Source of the DNA: Planctopirus ephydatiae
Lineage (GTDB): Bacteria > Planctomycetota > Planctomycetia > Planctomycetales > Planctomycetaceae
Assembly (NCBI RefSeq): GCF_007752345.1
Contig: NZ_CP036299.1
Span: 2,681,001 to 2,745,000, forward strand
Direction of reading: 5' to 3'
Length of the DNA: 64,000 bases
Shown: positions 36,045-46,039 of the stretch, piece after piece
Position numbering within the stretch: the stretch's first letter is position 1
How the letters are laid out: each line of letters opens with the position of its first letter
Made by a program: the position numbers and the translations under genes
Notes under the pieces: model-generated
What the model saw: only the letters and a program-made list of their open reading frames with translations
What the model was told of the DNA's origin: nothing
Databases searched by the model: none

Positions 36045-36118
36045 TGCACCCCAGTGGAGTCGAACCACTAACCTACGGTTCCGAAGACCGTTGCTCTATC
36101 CAATTGAGCTAGGGGTGC
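36045..36118 (-). tRNA. tRNA-Arg (anticodon TCG)
   Basis: A 74-base cloverleaf: acceptor GCACCCC/GGGGTGC with discriminator A, D-arm GCTC/GAGC, anticodon stem ACGGT/ACCGT with loop CTTCGGA (anticodon TCG, reads CGA), and T-arm AGTGG-TTCGACT-CCACT. CCA is not encoded. The 3' half serves as the right att site, so the present 3' end was supplied by the island and keeps the gene functional. Confidence 0.96.
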
Positions 36119-36195
36119 GGATTAGCTTCGCCGATGGAAGTATCCCGATTGACAACACAGTTTGCAAGTTGAGCGGCATGTTTCTCTGCTGCGGA

Positions 36196-37188
36196 CTAAG
36201 GATTACCAGGTGCCGCGGTGGCGGGTTGATCAGGAATTTCTTCGGGGAGGTATTCTTTGAGCAGTGCTCGAGAGCCGGGCTTGAGATCGCGAACTTCCAA
36301 TTTGCGAAGTGTTTTGGGATCGCTGCGGAAAAACATGGTCCACTTGTAATCGATATACAGAGGTTCTGTTGTCGTGGGTTTCCAGCCCTGGGCTTCCATA
36401 AGAGTTTTCGTTTGAACAATGACCTCTTTGGGGTCTGTGGAACTTTGCCAGCTGACCTGGGTTAGAGTATCGGAGTATTGGATCGAAGTCGCGTCATCGG
36501 TCACAGGAAGTTCGGCCGATCTGAGCACTGTCGAGTACATCACCATCGACTTCCCCGCCTGGCCAGGAGCATCGGAGATCATGACGTTCAGCAGTGTGGA
36601 GCCCTGGACGAACGATCGAGTCGGCCCGGCTTCACCATATGTCTTCCAGCCTCTGTCGATCAGATCTTGTGTGATTTTGTTGGCAAGGGGAGCCGAAGTT
36701 TCCGGCATGATGAGCATGATTTGAGCCGGAGTGTCGGACAGAACTGTCGAACCCGGCAACGAGGGGAGTTTTGCCAGCGGAACATTCCCGTGTGGAATGA
36801 TGCTGACAAGCGATTTTCCTCCGGCAGGCATAACCATCATTGAAAGTGAATAACCGTTTTTCTGGAAAGTACCGCTTGCCAAAGCCTCTTCGACACTGCT
36901 GCCGGGAAGTTCCGTCCAGCCAGTTGAAGTGAACTGATGCTGGTGAAACTTGTAACTTTCTTTTGTGCCAGCTGTGCAATCATAGGAGAGGGAAAAAATC
37001 GGTCGCCGCGGTGCTTTTTCTGCTCCTGGTGCCAGGGGAATCTGAGAAAGATCAAGAACTTTTCGGGCTTCTGCGATGGAGGGGACCGCATCGTTCGATT
37101 TCGCCAAAGTCCTGGAGGTGTCATCCGCCAGGGTCGAATGAAAAGGGGACAAAGCGAGCATCGTGATGGCGCAGAGAAGTGTTCTCAT
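36196..37188 (-). CDS. Secreted hypothetical protein
   Basis: 330 residues from ATG 37188 (GAGGA upstream; the frame continues to 37236 but the signal peptide MRTLLCAITMLALSPFHSTL fits this start). After it come a short linker (PSIAEARKVLDLSQIPLAPG) and two or three similar alpha/beta units built around tyrosine/tryptophan-rich lines such as FTSTGWTELPGS, LIDRGWKTYGEA and LMEAQGWKPTT, each about 90-100 residues apart, suggesting an internal repeat. I do not know a function. It is the first gene right of the island, reading towards the tRNA. Confidence 0.75.
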   Translation of the reverse strand: MRTLLCAITMLALSPFHSTLADDTSRTLAKSNDAVPSIAEARKVLDLSQIPLAPGAEKAPRRPIFSLSYDCTAGTKESYKFHQHQFTSTGWTELPGSSVEEALASGTFQKNGYSLSMMVMPAGGKSLVSIIPHGNVPLAKLPSLPGSTVLSDTPAQIMLIMPETSAPLANKITQDLIDRGWKTYGEAGPTRSFVQGSTLLNVMISDAPGQAGKSMVMYSTVLRSAELPVTDDATSIQYSDTLTQVSWQSSTDPKEVIVQTKTLMEAQGWKPTTTEPLYIDYKWTMFFRSDPKTLRKLEVRDLKPGSRALLKEYLPEEIPDQPATAAPGNP

Positions 37189-37451
37189 CGGGAGTCCTCG
37201 CTGAAGATCAGTTTTCTTGGGCTGAATGGCATTCATGCATAAATTGGTCTCGGCGAGCTTACCATCCTATTTTCGCAAGGCCAATGAGCTTTGTTTCGGA
37301 AGAAGTGTTGCGTTTGGGGATGCGATGATTTTCTCAGTACTACATACTCGCAAATGAGTTGGCAGCTCAGCAGCTATCAAGAATAGAAGTTCACATAGTC
37401 ATCTTGGATCGTGACTTCACATGATGAGATGTGAAGAGAATGCCAGACTGT

Positions 37452-38327
37452 TTAACCGACTAAATGTAGTTCATGGTTGAGGTATCTATGGCTGCTCAGG
37501 TAGTCACTAGTCTGCGAGGCGGTGAACTGGGAGGGGTTAATCAGGGAATACTGTGGATGAAGTGGCCAACTCGTCGAGTAGAAAGTATGGCCAAAGTATT
37601 GTTGATAAAGTTGTGCGAGTTCCGGATGCCATATATTGAAAAGTTTCGGTGATGAGAAGAAGGCTTCGGTCGAGACAGCGAAAAACTCGGCGAGGTTTGT
37701 GGCTCCATAGCTATTGATGATATCGCTGTGGCCAGAGTGTAGCCGCTGGACGAATTGTGCGAATTGCTGGGGAATGAGGGATATCCAGTCTCTGGCAAGA
37801 GCCGGGTTTTCAATGACAGGCATGCCGTCGGCATCTCCGTTGGCCATGTCGAGAACATGTGAGAACTCATGAATGACGACGTTGTGGAATGGCTCGTGTC
37901 CTTCCCATTCGCGCTGAATGTCTTCCCAAGCCAGAACAATGGGCCCGCGTTTCCAGGCTTCGCCAAGGCGCAGAGAGGAACTCTCGACGACGATATGTCC
38001 AAGTCTCGTTTGCTGGGGTGCTACATAGGTCGAGGGGTAGATCAGGATGGATTGAATCGAGTCAAACGGCGAGTCATCAAATCCGAGGGTGAGTCGGGAG
38101 GCCTGAAGTGCAATTTTCCATTTCATTTCTTCCGTGACGACCAAACCGCTCAGGCCTTCCCAGTTCTTTTCGGCAACCATATTGCGAGCGTGGTTGATGA
38201 GTTTGGCTCTGGCAGCATCGGTCAGCCAGGTACTGAGATGAGGCCGCTTGATCAAGCGGGACAAAAAATGAGGCAAAGGTTTCTGAGATCTGAGTTTACG
38301 TTGCCTGTTTCTCAACCATTTCCACAT
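37452..38327 (-). CDS. mtfA: MtfA-like zinc metallopeptidase
   Basis: 291 residues from ATG 38327, with GGGAG nine bases upstream; a TTG three codons earlier is too close to that site. The zinc motif HEFSH is at 153-157 and the probable third ligand Glu is in NLAEFFAVSTEAFF, the order seen in MtfA (M90). Upstream conserved parts are SILIYPSTYV and GPIVLAWEDI. In E. coli MtfA is a cytosolic aminopeptidase linked to the Mlc glucose regulator; no Mlc homologue is seen here, so the partner is unknown. Confidence 0.9.
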   Translation of the reverse strand: MWKWLRNRQRKLRSQKPLPHFLSRLIKRPHLSTWLTDAARAKLINHARNMVAEKNWEGLSGLVVTEEMKWKIALQASRLTLGFDDSPFDSIQSILIYPSTYVAPQQTRLGHIVVESSSLRLGEAWKRGPIVLAWEDIQREWEGHEPFHNVVIHEFSHVLDMANGDADGMPVIENPALARDWISLIPQQFAQFVQRLHSGHSDIINSYGATNLAEFFAVSTEAFFSSPKLFNIWHPELAQLYQQYFGHTFYSTSWPLHPQYSLINPSQFTASQTSDYLSSHRYLNHELHLVG

Positions 38328-38973
38328 GATGACCAACTCCCTCCGGCTGTTAAGAACTGTTGAGGAGTACTGAATCTGGGGCAGGTTCTAACAGGGACGA
38401 AAAAGCAGAGGCGGTAGATGATTCAATTTCAGGTTTGGCAGTCCGATTGTGATGATTCCAAGGAAATGGGTGCTGTCATTTCGACAAGATAAATCAATCA
38501 ATAGATCGAGATCTCATGACTTGACGACCCTGGGAAAGGCCGATCCAAAAAACTTGACATTGCGTGCGGTATTGGATTCGCAGTGGGGGTGGCATGGCTT
38601 GGTCTTGAATCCTACGTGGCAATCAGCCTGTGAAGATGCAGGTTTGGCTGGTCGTGCCGTAAATCTCAATGGCGTCGATTGTTGCGATTGTATTCGAAAA
38701 CGTGAATCATCAGGAGCACGGGCTGCTGTGCGAAGATTTCCATAACGTGTCAAGTTTTTGACAAAATTGTTGTTTTTTCAGGAAACTAATTTTCTCAAGA
38801 TGCCAAATGTTGACGCAGCGACATTTTTTGATGCAATGTTGGAAAGCCAAGATTCGGTCTGATGATCCAAAGATTTGAGATGGTCAGGCTTGGATGCCCA
38901 GCGTTTTGCCTCCAAGAATTCCGCAGTAACCCTTACCTCGCAATTTCCCGCCCTTAAATCTGGAGTTGATGCC
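38328..38973. other. Divergent intergenic region
   Basis: About 650 bases between mtfA (minus) and the DUF1501 gene (plus). No gene is recognised. It is AT-rich around 38740-38830, where the promoter of the second cytochrome cluster is expected; a TTGACA occurs at 38758-38763, but no well-spaced -10 was found. Confidence 0.4.
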
Positions 38974-40302
38974 ATGGTGAAAGTTTCCCCTAATTGTGCA
39001 CCAGCGCATTTTCAGGCACTCAGCCGCCGTGGATTTCTGTCAGTGGGCATGCTGGCAGGGACCTCATTAACTCTGCCTCATCTTTTGCAGCAGCAGGCTT
39101 TGGCAGATTTGAAGGATTACAAAACCTTCCAGGGAACTGCCAAATCGATCATTCACATTTTCCTGCCTGGCGGGATTGCTCATCAGGAATCGTTTGATCC
39201 GAAGCCCAACGCTCCGATCGAATATCGTGGTGAAATGAAGCAGGTCCAGACAAAGCTTCCCGGCGTGATGTTTGGGGAAACTTTGACCAAGACCGCAGAA
39301 GTTGCTGACAAGCTCTGCATTATCCGCAGTATGACTCATGGTGAAGCAGCCCACGAACGTGGCACGCACAATATGTTCACAGGGTACCGGCCAAGTCCTG
39401 CATTGCAGTATCCTTCGATTGGATCTGTGATCAGTCACGAATTTGGACCACGTAACAATCTGCCTCCCTATGTCTGTGTACCGAATGTGCCAAACGAGTA
39501 TGCCGGGAGCGGCTATTTGAGCAGTGCCTTTGCACCGTTTGCCTTGGGTTCCGATCCGGCCAGTAACGGATTTAAAGTGCGGGATCTGAACTTACCTGGC
39601 GGAGTTGATGATGCTCGATTTGAGTCACGCCGCCGCATGCTGGATGCAGTCAATGGTCATTTTGCTCAGCGGGAAAAATCTGACGAACTGACCGCGATGA
39701 ACACTTTCTATGATCGCGCCTACAGCCTGATCAGCTCGTCGCAGGCACGAGAAGCCTTTGATATTGAGAAGGAGTCGCCCGAGATCCGCGATCAGTATGG
39801 TCGAAATACGGCTGGCGCCCGCATGCTGCTGGCCCGCCGCCTTGTCGAATCTGGCGTGCGTCTGGTGAATCTGACTTACGGTGGGTGGGATCATCACACC
39901 AATATTGTCCAGGGATTCAAAAGTCAGATGCCCCAGTTTGATCAGGCTTTCTCAATGCTGATCAAGGATCTCGACCAGCGTGGTCTTCTGGGTGAAACAT
40001 TGGTGATGGTATCATCCGAATTTGGCCGGACACCGAAGATCAACGGGACAGCAGGCCGCGATCATTATCCAAAGGTCTTCAGCGTGGCCTTGGCTGGTGG
40101 CGGGATCAAGCAGGGGGCTGTGTACGGTTCGTCAAATGCTGTGGCCTCCGAGCCTGATGAGAATCCTCTGGGAATCGAAGATCTCTTCACCACTGTTTAT
40201 CACGCCTTGGGTGTGGTCGCTGACAAGGAGTTGATGGCACCTGGGGATCGTCCAATTGAAATCGTGGATGGCGGTCAAGTTGTGAAAGAGTTGCTCGCTT
40301 AG
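38974..40302 (+). CDS. DUF1501 family protein, Tat-exported
   Basis: 442 residues from ATG 38974, chosen for CTGGAG eight bases upstream; the frame is open to 38875. LSRRGFLSVGMLAGTSLTLP is a twin-arginine signal. Family motifs are IHIFLPGGIAHQESFDPKPN, THGEAAHERGTHNMFTGYRP, YGGWDHHTN and VSSEFGRTP with GRDHYPKVFS near the C-terminus, all as in full DUF1501. It is first in a second planctomycete cytochrome cluster that runs to 48310. Confidence 0.93.
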   Translation: MVKVSPNCAPAHFQALSRRGFLSVGMLAGTSLTLPHLLQQQALADLKDYKTFQGTAKSIIHIFLPGGIAHQESFDPKPNAPIEYRGEMKQVQTKLPGVMFGETLTKTAEVADKLCIIRSMTHGEAAHERGTHNMFTGYRPSPALQYPSIGSVISHEFGPRNNLPPYVCVPNVPNEYAGSGYLSSAFAPFALGSDPASNGFKVRDLNLPGGVDDARFESRRRMLDAVNGHFAQREKSDELTAMNTFYDRAYSLISSSQAREAFDIEKESPEIRDQYGRNTAGARMLLARRLVESGVRLVNLTYGGWDHHTNIVQGFKSQMPQFDQAFSMLIKDLDQRGLLGETLVMVSSEFGRTPKINGTAGRDHYPKVFSVALAGGGIKQGAVYGSSNAVASEPDENPLGIEDLFTTVYHALGVVADKELMAPGDRPIEIVDGGQVVKELLA

Positions 40303-40342
40303 TCCCGGCTGGCCGTGCAGTCTTTCTAGCGTATGCACAGTG

Positions 40343-40371
40343 GGCCATCGCCTGACTCTTGGGCGATGGCC
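40343..40371 (+). terminator. Hairpin after DUF1501 gene
   Basis: GGCCATCGCC (40343-40352) and GGCGATGGCC (40362-40371) form a perfect 10-bp stem 40 bases after the stop. There is no clear T run, so it may be a weak terminator or an mRNA-stabilising hairpin. Confidence 0.45.
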
Positions 40372-40842
40372 TGGCGCTTAGTCGTCAGTGTTAATGTCCT
40401 TGTTTATTATTCAGAGGCATTGAACTGGTCAGAATGATTTGCACATTTGTCGGCTCAGGCCGCCACAGTGCCGTCCGTCATTAGGAGTGGTTTCCAAGCC
40501 TGTTGGTTTCAGTGGGACAGACTTTTCAATTGATGGTGTTCGTGCCACAGAAAACTGGTTTGGATGGTATCAGCTAAGCCACTAGCTTGCTGGAATAATC
40601 GTTACAGTCATCAATGCTTATGTATTTTCGCCAGACACTTGAGAGCTCGCTCTGATTGTTTGCATAAAATAAGTTCGATGTGACGAGATCTACACAAAGG
40701 CTGTTGATTACCAGATATCGAACAGTCTTTGTCCTGCCTCGTGAAGATAACCTGCCTGGTAAAGACAGCTTGCCAAATAGTTCTCGCCTGAAGGAAAAGT
40801 CATGCACAGCAGGTGATGTGTGCAGGCTAAGGATGTTCTCCC
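40372..40842. other. Intergenic, no gene recognised
   Basis: About 470 bases between the DUF1501 and PPC-domain genes. No family is seen in any frame. Its length suggests that the downstream genes have their own promoter. Confidence 0.4.
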
Positions 40843-43305
40843 ATGATGAAATTCTGGTTCGCTCGCAACTTAAGTATTGCCTGCCTGCTGATGGGCCTTG
40901 CGACCGCTGGAGATGTTCTGGGTGCCGACCCTGTTGTAAGAAATGTCATGCCTCGTGGCGCCCAACGAGGGACAGAAGTCGAACTCTCATTCAACGGCGA
41001 GCGGCTCGGCGACGCTGCTGAAGTGATCATCTACGAACCGGGAATTGAAGTTCTCGACTTCAAAGTCGAGAACGACAAACTCGTCAAAGCACGCGTCAAA
41101 CTCAGTTCAGATCAGACGCCAGGGATTCGGCATCTAAGGCTCCGTACCAAAAGTGGCATGTCCAAGACGCAAAATTTCGCCATTTCGGCCTTGCCTGTTG
41201 TTGAAGAAGTTGAACCGAACAATGAGTTCGCTAAGCCACAGGTGATTTCGAACAACGTGACAATCAACGGCGTCGTAACGAACGAGGATGTCGATTACTT
41301 TGTCGTCGATGCTAAAGCTGGTGAGCGGTTGACTGCGGAAGTTGTCGGCATCCGCCTGGGTAACTCGATGTTCGATCCGTATGTGTCGATCATCAATGAA
41401 TCACGATTTGAACTAGCTGGCAGTGATGATGCGGCTTTTGGCACTCAGGATGGCGTGGCTTCAATAGTCGTTCCCACTGATGGTAAATACATCGTGATGG
41501 TCAGGGAATCCAGTTATGGCGGGTCGGGTGATAGCTATTACCAGCTCCATATCGGAAACTATCCCCGGCCGCTGGCCATTGTCCCAGCCGGTGGTAAACC
41601 TGGAAGCACCGTTTCGGTGACTTATTACGGGGATGTCAAGGGCCCTTTGACGCGAGATGTTGTGCTACCGACTCTGGAAAGTCTTCCAGCATCTTCCCCA
41701 TTGAACTTTGCCCTTTCAGCGAGTGATGATTCGGGAACTGCACCTACGGGTAATGCATTTCGGCTGACAGATCTTGAGAACGTGATCGAAGCGGAGCCGA
41801 ATGATTCGATGGAGCAGGCTCCTTTGGCTGTCCTGCCCGCCGCAATGAATGGCATTCTGCAAACGGAGGGCGATCGAGACCTATTCGCCTTCGAAGCCAA
41901 AAAAGGCGAGAATTTCGACTTCGTTGTTTACGGAAGACGATTGCGTTCTGAGATTGATTCTGTGCTGCAGATCTGGAATGACAAGGGGAATGCTGTTGCC
42001 AATAGCGACGACTCCCCCGGAACTCCCGATAGTCTGCTTCGATTCAATTGTCCTGCGGACGGTAAATACTTTGTCATGATTCGCGATCATCTGGGTCGTG
42101 GAGGAAATGCCTATCATTACCGGATTGAAGCGAACCCGATCACGCCTCATCTCGATTTTTCGATTAATGAGTTTGTCCAGTTTCAGGAAGATACGCTCGA
42201 GTTACCCACTGGTGGGCGTCTGCCATTTCTTGTAACAGCCACAAGACGAGATGTCGGCGGTCCCATTGAGTTTCGCAGTGAAAATCTTCCTCAGGGAGTC
42301 ACGATAGAGGCTCCTCAACTGGCGGATGGCCAAGGGGTGGCTCAGGTGGTCCTGGTCGCAGCTCCTGATGCACCGCTGAGTCTGAAAATGTCTCAGATTG
42401 TGGGTTTCATCGCAGCAGATCCCAATCGGCATGTTGAAAGTCGAGTGAGGCAGGACGCCATCATGGTCCGCGGCCAGAACAACCGTCCGTTCTTTATTGA
42501 AGCATTGCCCGCCTTGGCCGTTTCCGTGGTGGAACCAGTCCCTTTTTCCGTGGAAATTGTTCAACCCAAAGTCCCGCTGATTAAAAACAGTCCTTTGAAG
42601 TTAAAGCTGATTGCAAAACGAGAAGGCGACTTCAAAGGTCCCATCAATGTCGAGTTGCTGCAGAATCCACCAGGTATCAATTCAAGTCGAAATGCAGTGA
42701 TCGCTGAAGGGCAGACGGAGACCGTGATTGACGTGAATGCTGCCGGAAATGCTCCCGCAGGTGATTGGAAGATTTGTGCAAGAGTTCGTGCGGATGTGGG
42801 AGGAAGTCGTATTTCCGCCTCGCCGTTTGTCGCGCTGAAAGTCGCTGAGCCTTACGTCAAGCTGGAGTTCGCAAAGTCTGCTGTGGAGCAGAATGCAGAG
42901 GTCGATTACCCGGTGAAAGTTGAGCAGGTCACACCTTTTGAGGGGACTGCCAAGGTGGTACTCATGGGCTTGCCTCATCAAACGACCGCTGAACCACTGG
43001 AGATGACTAAAGAGACGCAGGAGCTGGTGTTCAAGATTAAAGCCGGACCTGAAGCACCAGTCAGCAAAAACAAGAATCTTTTCTGCCAGATTATCATTCA
43101 GCAGGAAGGTGAAGAAGTGATTCATCATTTAGGGAGCGGCGAACTGCGGATTGACAAGCCGTTGCCACCCAAAACGACGCCTGCACCCGCTCCCACTCCT
43201 CAAGTTGCGGAAGCACCCAAACCGCCGGCAACGAAACCCTTGAGCCGCCTGGAGCAACTACGGTTAGAACAGCAGCAGAAGGCGGCTGCAGGGCAGGCCC
43301 CTTAA
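40843..43305 (+). CDS. Secreted PPC-domain protein
   Basis: 820 residues. The signal peptide is MMKFWFARNLSIACLLMGLA...GA. An IPT/TIG-like first domain (NVMPRGAQRGTEVELSFNGE) is followed by two pre-peptidase C-terminal (PPC) domains marked by VEEVEPNNEFAKPQ (about 120) and VIEAEPNDSMEQAP (about 315), each ending in a DGKYFVMIRD-type strand. Beta-sandwich repeats follow, then a Pro/Ala-rich, Gln-rich tail. PPC domains bind surfaces or substrates in secreted proteins. In planctomycetes this type sits directly before DUF1549 genes and is probably a periplasmic partner. No catalytic motif is present. Confidence 0.88.
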   Translation: MMKFWFARNLSIACLLMGLATAGDVLGADPVVRNVMPRGAQRGTEVELSFNGERLGDAAEVIIYEPGIEVLDFKVENDKLVKARVKLSSDQTPGIRHLRLRTKSGMSKTQNFAISALPVVEEVEPNNEFAKPQVISNNVTINGVVTNEDVDYFVVDAKAGERLTAEVVGIRLGNSMFDPYVSIINESRFELAGSDDAAFGTQDGVASIVVPTDGKYIVMVRESSYGGSGDSYYQLHIGNYPRPLAIVPAGGKPGSTVSVTYYGDVKGPLTRDVVLPTLESLPASSPLNFALSASDDSGTAPTGNAFRLTDLENVIEAEPNDSMEQAPLAVLPAAMNGILQTEGDRDLFAFEAKKGENFDFVVYGRRLRSEIDSVLQIWNDKGNAVANSDDSPGTPDSLLRFNCPADGKYFVMIRDHLGRGGNAYHYRIEANPITPHLDFSINEFVQFQEDTLELPTGGRLPFLVTATRRDVGGPIEFRSENLPQGVTIEAPQLADGQGVAQVVLVAAPDAPLSLKMSQIVGFIAADPNRHVESRVRQDAIMVRGQNNRPFFIEALPALAVSVVEPVPFSVEIVQPKVPLIKNSPLKLKLIAKREGDFKGPINVELLQNPPGINSSRNAVIAEGQTETVIDVNAAGNAPAGDWKICARVRADVGGSRISASPFVALKVAEPYVKLEFAKSAVEQNAEVDYPVKVEQVTPFEGTAKVVLMGLPHQTTAEPLEMTKETQELVFKIKAGPEAPVSKNKNLFCQIIIQQEGEEVIHHLGSGELRIDKPLPPKTTPAPAPTPQVAEAPKPPATKPLSRLEQLRLEQQQKAAAGQAP

Positions 43306-43473
43306 GGCTTGTCTTTGTTCGACTGAGTCAAAGCACATTAACGGTATGAATAGATCTCGCCCTGGATCAGCCAGGGGCGTCGATATGGCAATCAGATAAT
43401 GGCACAGGTGATTGAGATGGAAGTCAAGTTTTCGGAAACGAATGCTCAATCAGGGTCAGGGTGGGTTTTGAAT

Positions 43474-45918
43474 ATGAACAGATTGAACTTTAACCGTTGT
43501 TGGATGACATGGGGCGTTCTGGGAACATTCCTGTTCGCAAGTGGTGATGTATTTGGTGAGTCCAAACTCACTCAATTGCGTGTCTTTCCGGAGCAGGTCA
43601 AGCTCGAGACAACAGCTGATCGACAGCTCCTTGTTGTTCAGGCGGTTCGAGAGGATGGCGTGACTGTCGATGTCAGTCATGAGGCAAAATTCCAGATCGC
43701 TGATCAACAGTTTGTCAAGCTGGAGGGGACGACGTTATGTCCTCAGGCTGATGGCAAGACAGAGCTTCGTGTCGAGTATGGTGGTTTGACAAAGGCTGTT
43801 CCTTTGGAAGTCATCAAAGCGACTGAAGCTCGTCCTGTGAGTTTCAAACTGGATGTGATGCCAGTGATGATGAAGGCGGGCTGTAACAGTGGTAGCTGCC
43901 ATGGTGCTGCCCGCGGAAAAGATGGTTTTCGACTTTCGCTCTTTGGGTATGACCCGGATGGAGATTACCACCGCATTGTGCGAGAACTCCCCGGTCGCCG
44001 AGTCGACCTCGCTGTGCCTGAAGCCAGTCTTTTGGTCGAAAAATCTGTGGGGGCTGTTCCCCACGGCGGCGGTAAACGTTTTGAGATGACTTCGGATTTG
44101 AACAAGACCTTCGTGGACTGGGTGGCCGCCAATTGCCCACAAGATCCGGCTGATGTCCCCGTCTGCACAGGGTTATCACTATACCCGCCAGATGGAGTGC
44201 TCGATGGCGAAGGTACAAAACAGCAGGTAACAGTTCGCGCCACCTATAGTGATGGTTCTGATCGGGACGTGACTGCCCTGACATTGTTTATGTCGAATAA
44301 TGACAATTCCGCAACAATTTCTCCCGAAGGTATCATTCAGGCGGGAGCTCGTGGCGAAGCCTTTATCATGGCTCGCTTCGCGACATTTACCGTGGGTTCC
44401 CACTTTGTCGTATTGCCTAAATGGCATCAGTATGAGGCTAAGGCGATGCCGAGTGCCAACTACATTGATGACCTGGTCAATCAGAAGCTCATGAAACTGC
44501 GCATTGAACCCAGTGGCAAAGCGGATGACGAAGCATTTCTGAGGCGTGTTTACCTCGATCTGGTCGGGATTCTCCCGACGGAAGAAGAATATGTCGCTTT
44601 CATGACCGATACGAATCCTCAGAAGCGAGATCTGCTGATTGATCAACTTGTCGAGCGGAAAGAATTCACAGAAGTCTGGGTCTCCAAGTGGGCCGAATGG
44701 CTGATGATGAGGTCATCCAATCAGACCAGCTATAAGTCGATCGTGCTGTACTATAACTGGCTGTCAGAGCAGATCGCCGAGAATGTACCGCTCAATGTCA
44801 TGGTGCGGGATATTCTCTCTGCGAATGGGGGAACATTTAAGAACGCTCCGACGAATTTCTATCAGATCGAGCGGGATACACTCAAAGTTTCTGAGAATGT
44901 CGCCCAGATCTTCATGGGAATGAGAACACAATGCGCTCAATGTCATAATCATCCTTTTGATCGCTGGACACAGGATGATTACTACGCCTTTGCATCGTTC
45001 TTTTCTCAGATTGGACGCAAGGAAGCCGAAGACTATCGCGAAACGATTATCTTCAATAGTGGTGGTGGTGACGTAAGGCATCCCGTCAACGGTAAGGTGA
45101 TGGAGCCTGTCTTCCTGGGCGGGCCAAAAGCAGATACGAAGGGTAAGGATCGCCGTGAAGTCCTGGCAAATTGGCTAGCTTCGCCTGAGAATCCCTACTT
45201 TGCTGAAAACTTCGTCAACCGTGTGTGGCATCACTTCTTCGGGATCGGCATTGTCGATCCGATTGATGATGTCCGCATCTCCAATCCTCCTTCCAATGAA
45301 CCCCTCTTGAAAGAGTTGGCCAAGAGATTCACGGCTTCTAACTACAACTTCAAGCAGTTGATTAAAGAAATTGTTCGTTCAGAAGCTTATCAGCGGTCAA
45401 CACAGCGTAATGAATCGAATGCGACCGATGAGAAGAATTTTGCTCATCAATCTCTACGGCGAATTAAAGCCGAATCAATGCTCGATATTATCACGCAGGT
45501 CACAAGTGGTCGCGAAAAGTTCCGCGGGTTGCCACTGGGTGCTCGAGCCGTACAGATTGCCGACGGACAGACATCGAACTATTTCCTGACGACCTTCGGT
45601 CGGGCGACGCGCGAAACGGCTTGCAGTTGTGAAGTGAAGATGGAACCGACGTTGTCGCAGGCACTGCATCTATTGAATGGTGATTCTTCCAATCAGAAGA
45701 TCGCCCAAGGGAACTTGGTTGGTAAGTGGTTGCAGGAGAAAGTTCCTCACGAAGAGATTGTGCAGCGACTCTATATTCGCTGTCTTTCACGCAAGGCGAC
45801 TTCAGCCGAGCTCGACGTCCTGCTGCCAACGCTGGCTGAATCGAAGGATCCCAAGAAAGATCTCGATGATGTTTTCTGGGCACTGCTGAACAGCCGGGAA
45901 TTTATCTTTAATCACTAG
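43474..45918 (+). CDS. DUF1549/DUF1553 planctomycete cytochrome protein with Ig-like domains
   Basis: 814 residues from ATG 43474, which puts a signal peptide first (MNRLNFNRCWMTWGVLGTFL); the frame is open to 43399. Two Ig-like (Big2-type) domains flank a haem-like motif CNSGSCH (137-143, CX4CH spacing) in the block GKDGFRLSLFGYDPDGDY. DUF1549 follows with CAQCHNHPFDRW (487-498), then DUF1553 with RVWHHFFGIGIV and LLNGDSSNQKI. It is a different subfamily from the protein at 1161-3986, which has PSCyt1 and no Ig-like part. It is expected to be periplasmic. Confidence 0.92.
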   Translation: MNRLNFNRCWMTWGVLGTFLFASGDVFGESKLTQLRVFPEQVKLETTADRQLLVVQAVREDGVTVDVSHEAKFQIADQQFVKLEGTTLCPQADGKTELRVEYGGLTKAVPLEVIKATEARPVSFKLDVMPVMMKAGCNSGSCHGAARGKDGFRLSLFGYDPDGDYHRIVRELPGRRVDLAVPEASLLVEKSVGAVPHGGGKRFEMTSDLNKTFVDWVAANCPQDPADVPVCTGLSLYPPDGVLDGEGTKQQVTVRATYSDGSDRDVTALTLFMSNNDNSATISPEGIIQAGARGEAFIMARFATFTVGSHFVVLPKWHQYEAKAMPSANYIDDLVNQKLMKLRIEPSGKADDEAFLRRVYLDLVGILPTEEEYVAFMTDTNPQKRDLLIDQLVERKEFTEVWVSKWAEWLMMRSSNQTSYKSIVLYYNWLSEQIAENVPLNVMVRDILSANGGTFKNAPTNFYQIERDTLKVSENVAQIFMGMRTQCAQCHNHPFDRWTQDDYYAFASFFSQIGRKEAEDYRETIIFNSGGGDVRHPVNGKVMEPVFLGGPKADTKGKDRREVLANWLASPENPYFAENFVNRVWHHFFGIGIVDPIDDVRISNPPSNEPLLKELAKRFTASNYNFKQLIKEIVRSEAYQRSTQRNESNATDEKNFAHQSLRRIKAESMLDIITQVTSGREKFRGLPLGARAVQIADGQTSNYFLTTFGRATRETACSCEVKMEPTLSQALHLLNGDSSNQKIAQGNLVGKWLQEKVPHEEIVQRLYIRCLSRKATSAELDVLLPTLAESKDPKKDLDDVFWALLNSREFIFNH

Positions 45919-46039
45919 GGCGCAGTCGCGAGCGTTTCCTTGATTTGTGAACTTAAGTATTTGGTGTTGTAACGCGGTTGACATTGATGGCTTCTCCTCA
46001 CCTGATTGGCCTGACATTCGTGGAAGAGTGAGTATCAGT

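Larger units (their letters stand above)
12255..36118. mobile_element. Composite genomic island in tRNA-Arg(TCG)
   Basis: The island is bounded by an exact 40-bp direct repeat, 12255-12294 and 36047-36086, equal to the 3' half of the tRNA-Arg gene up to the anticodon loop. A tyrosine recombinase lies next to the restored tRNA, pointing away from it, the standard arrangement of tRNA-integrating elements. Inside, a ~150-bp end sequence occurs three times in the same orientation, dividing the island into segments of about 8.9, 12.5 and 2.4 kb. The first two segments lack an integrase and an intact att, so they are probably older insertions trapped by later ones. The cargo is described gene by gene. 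Confidence 0.85.
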
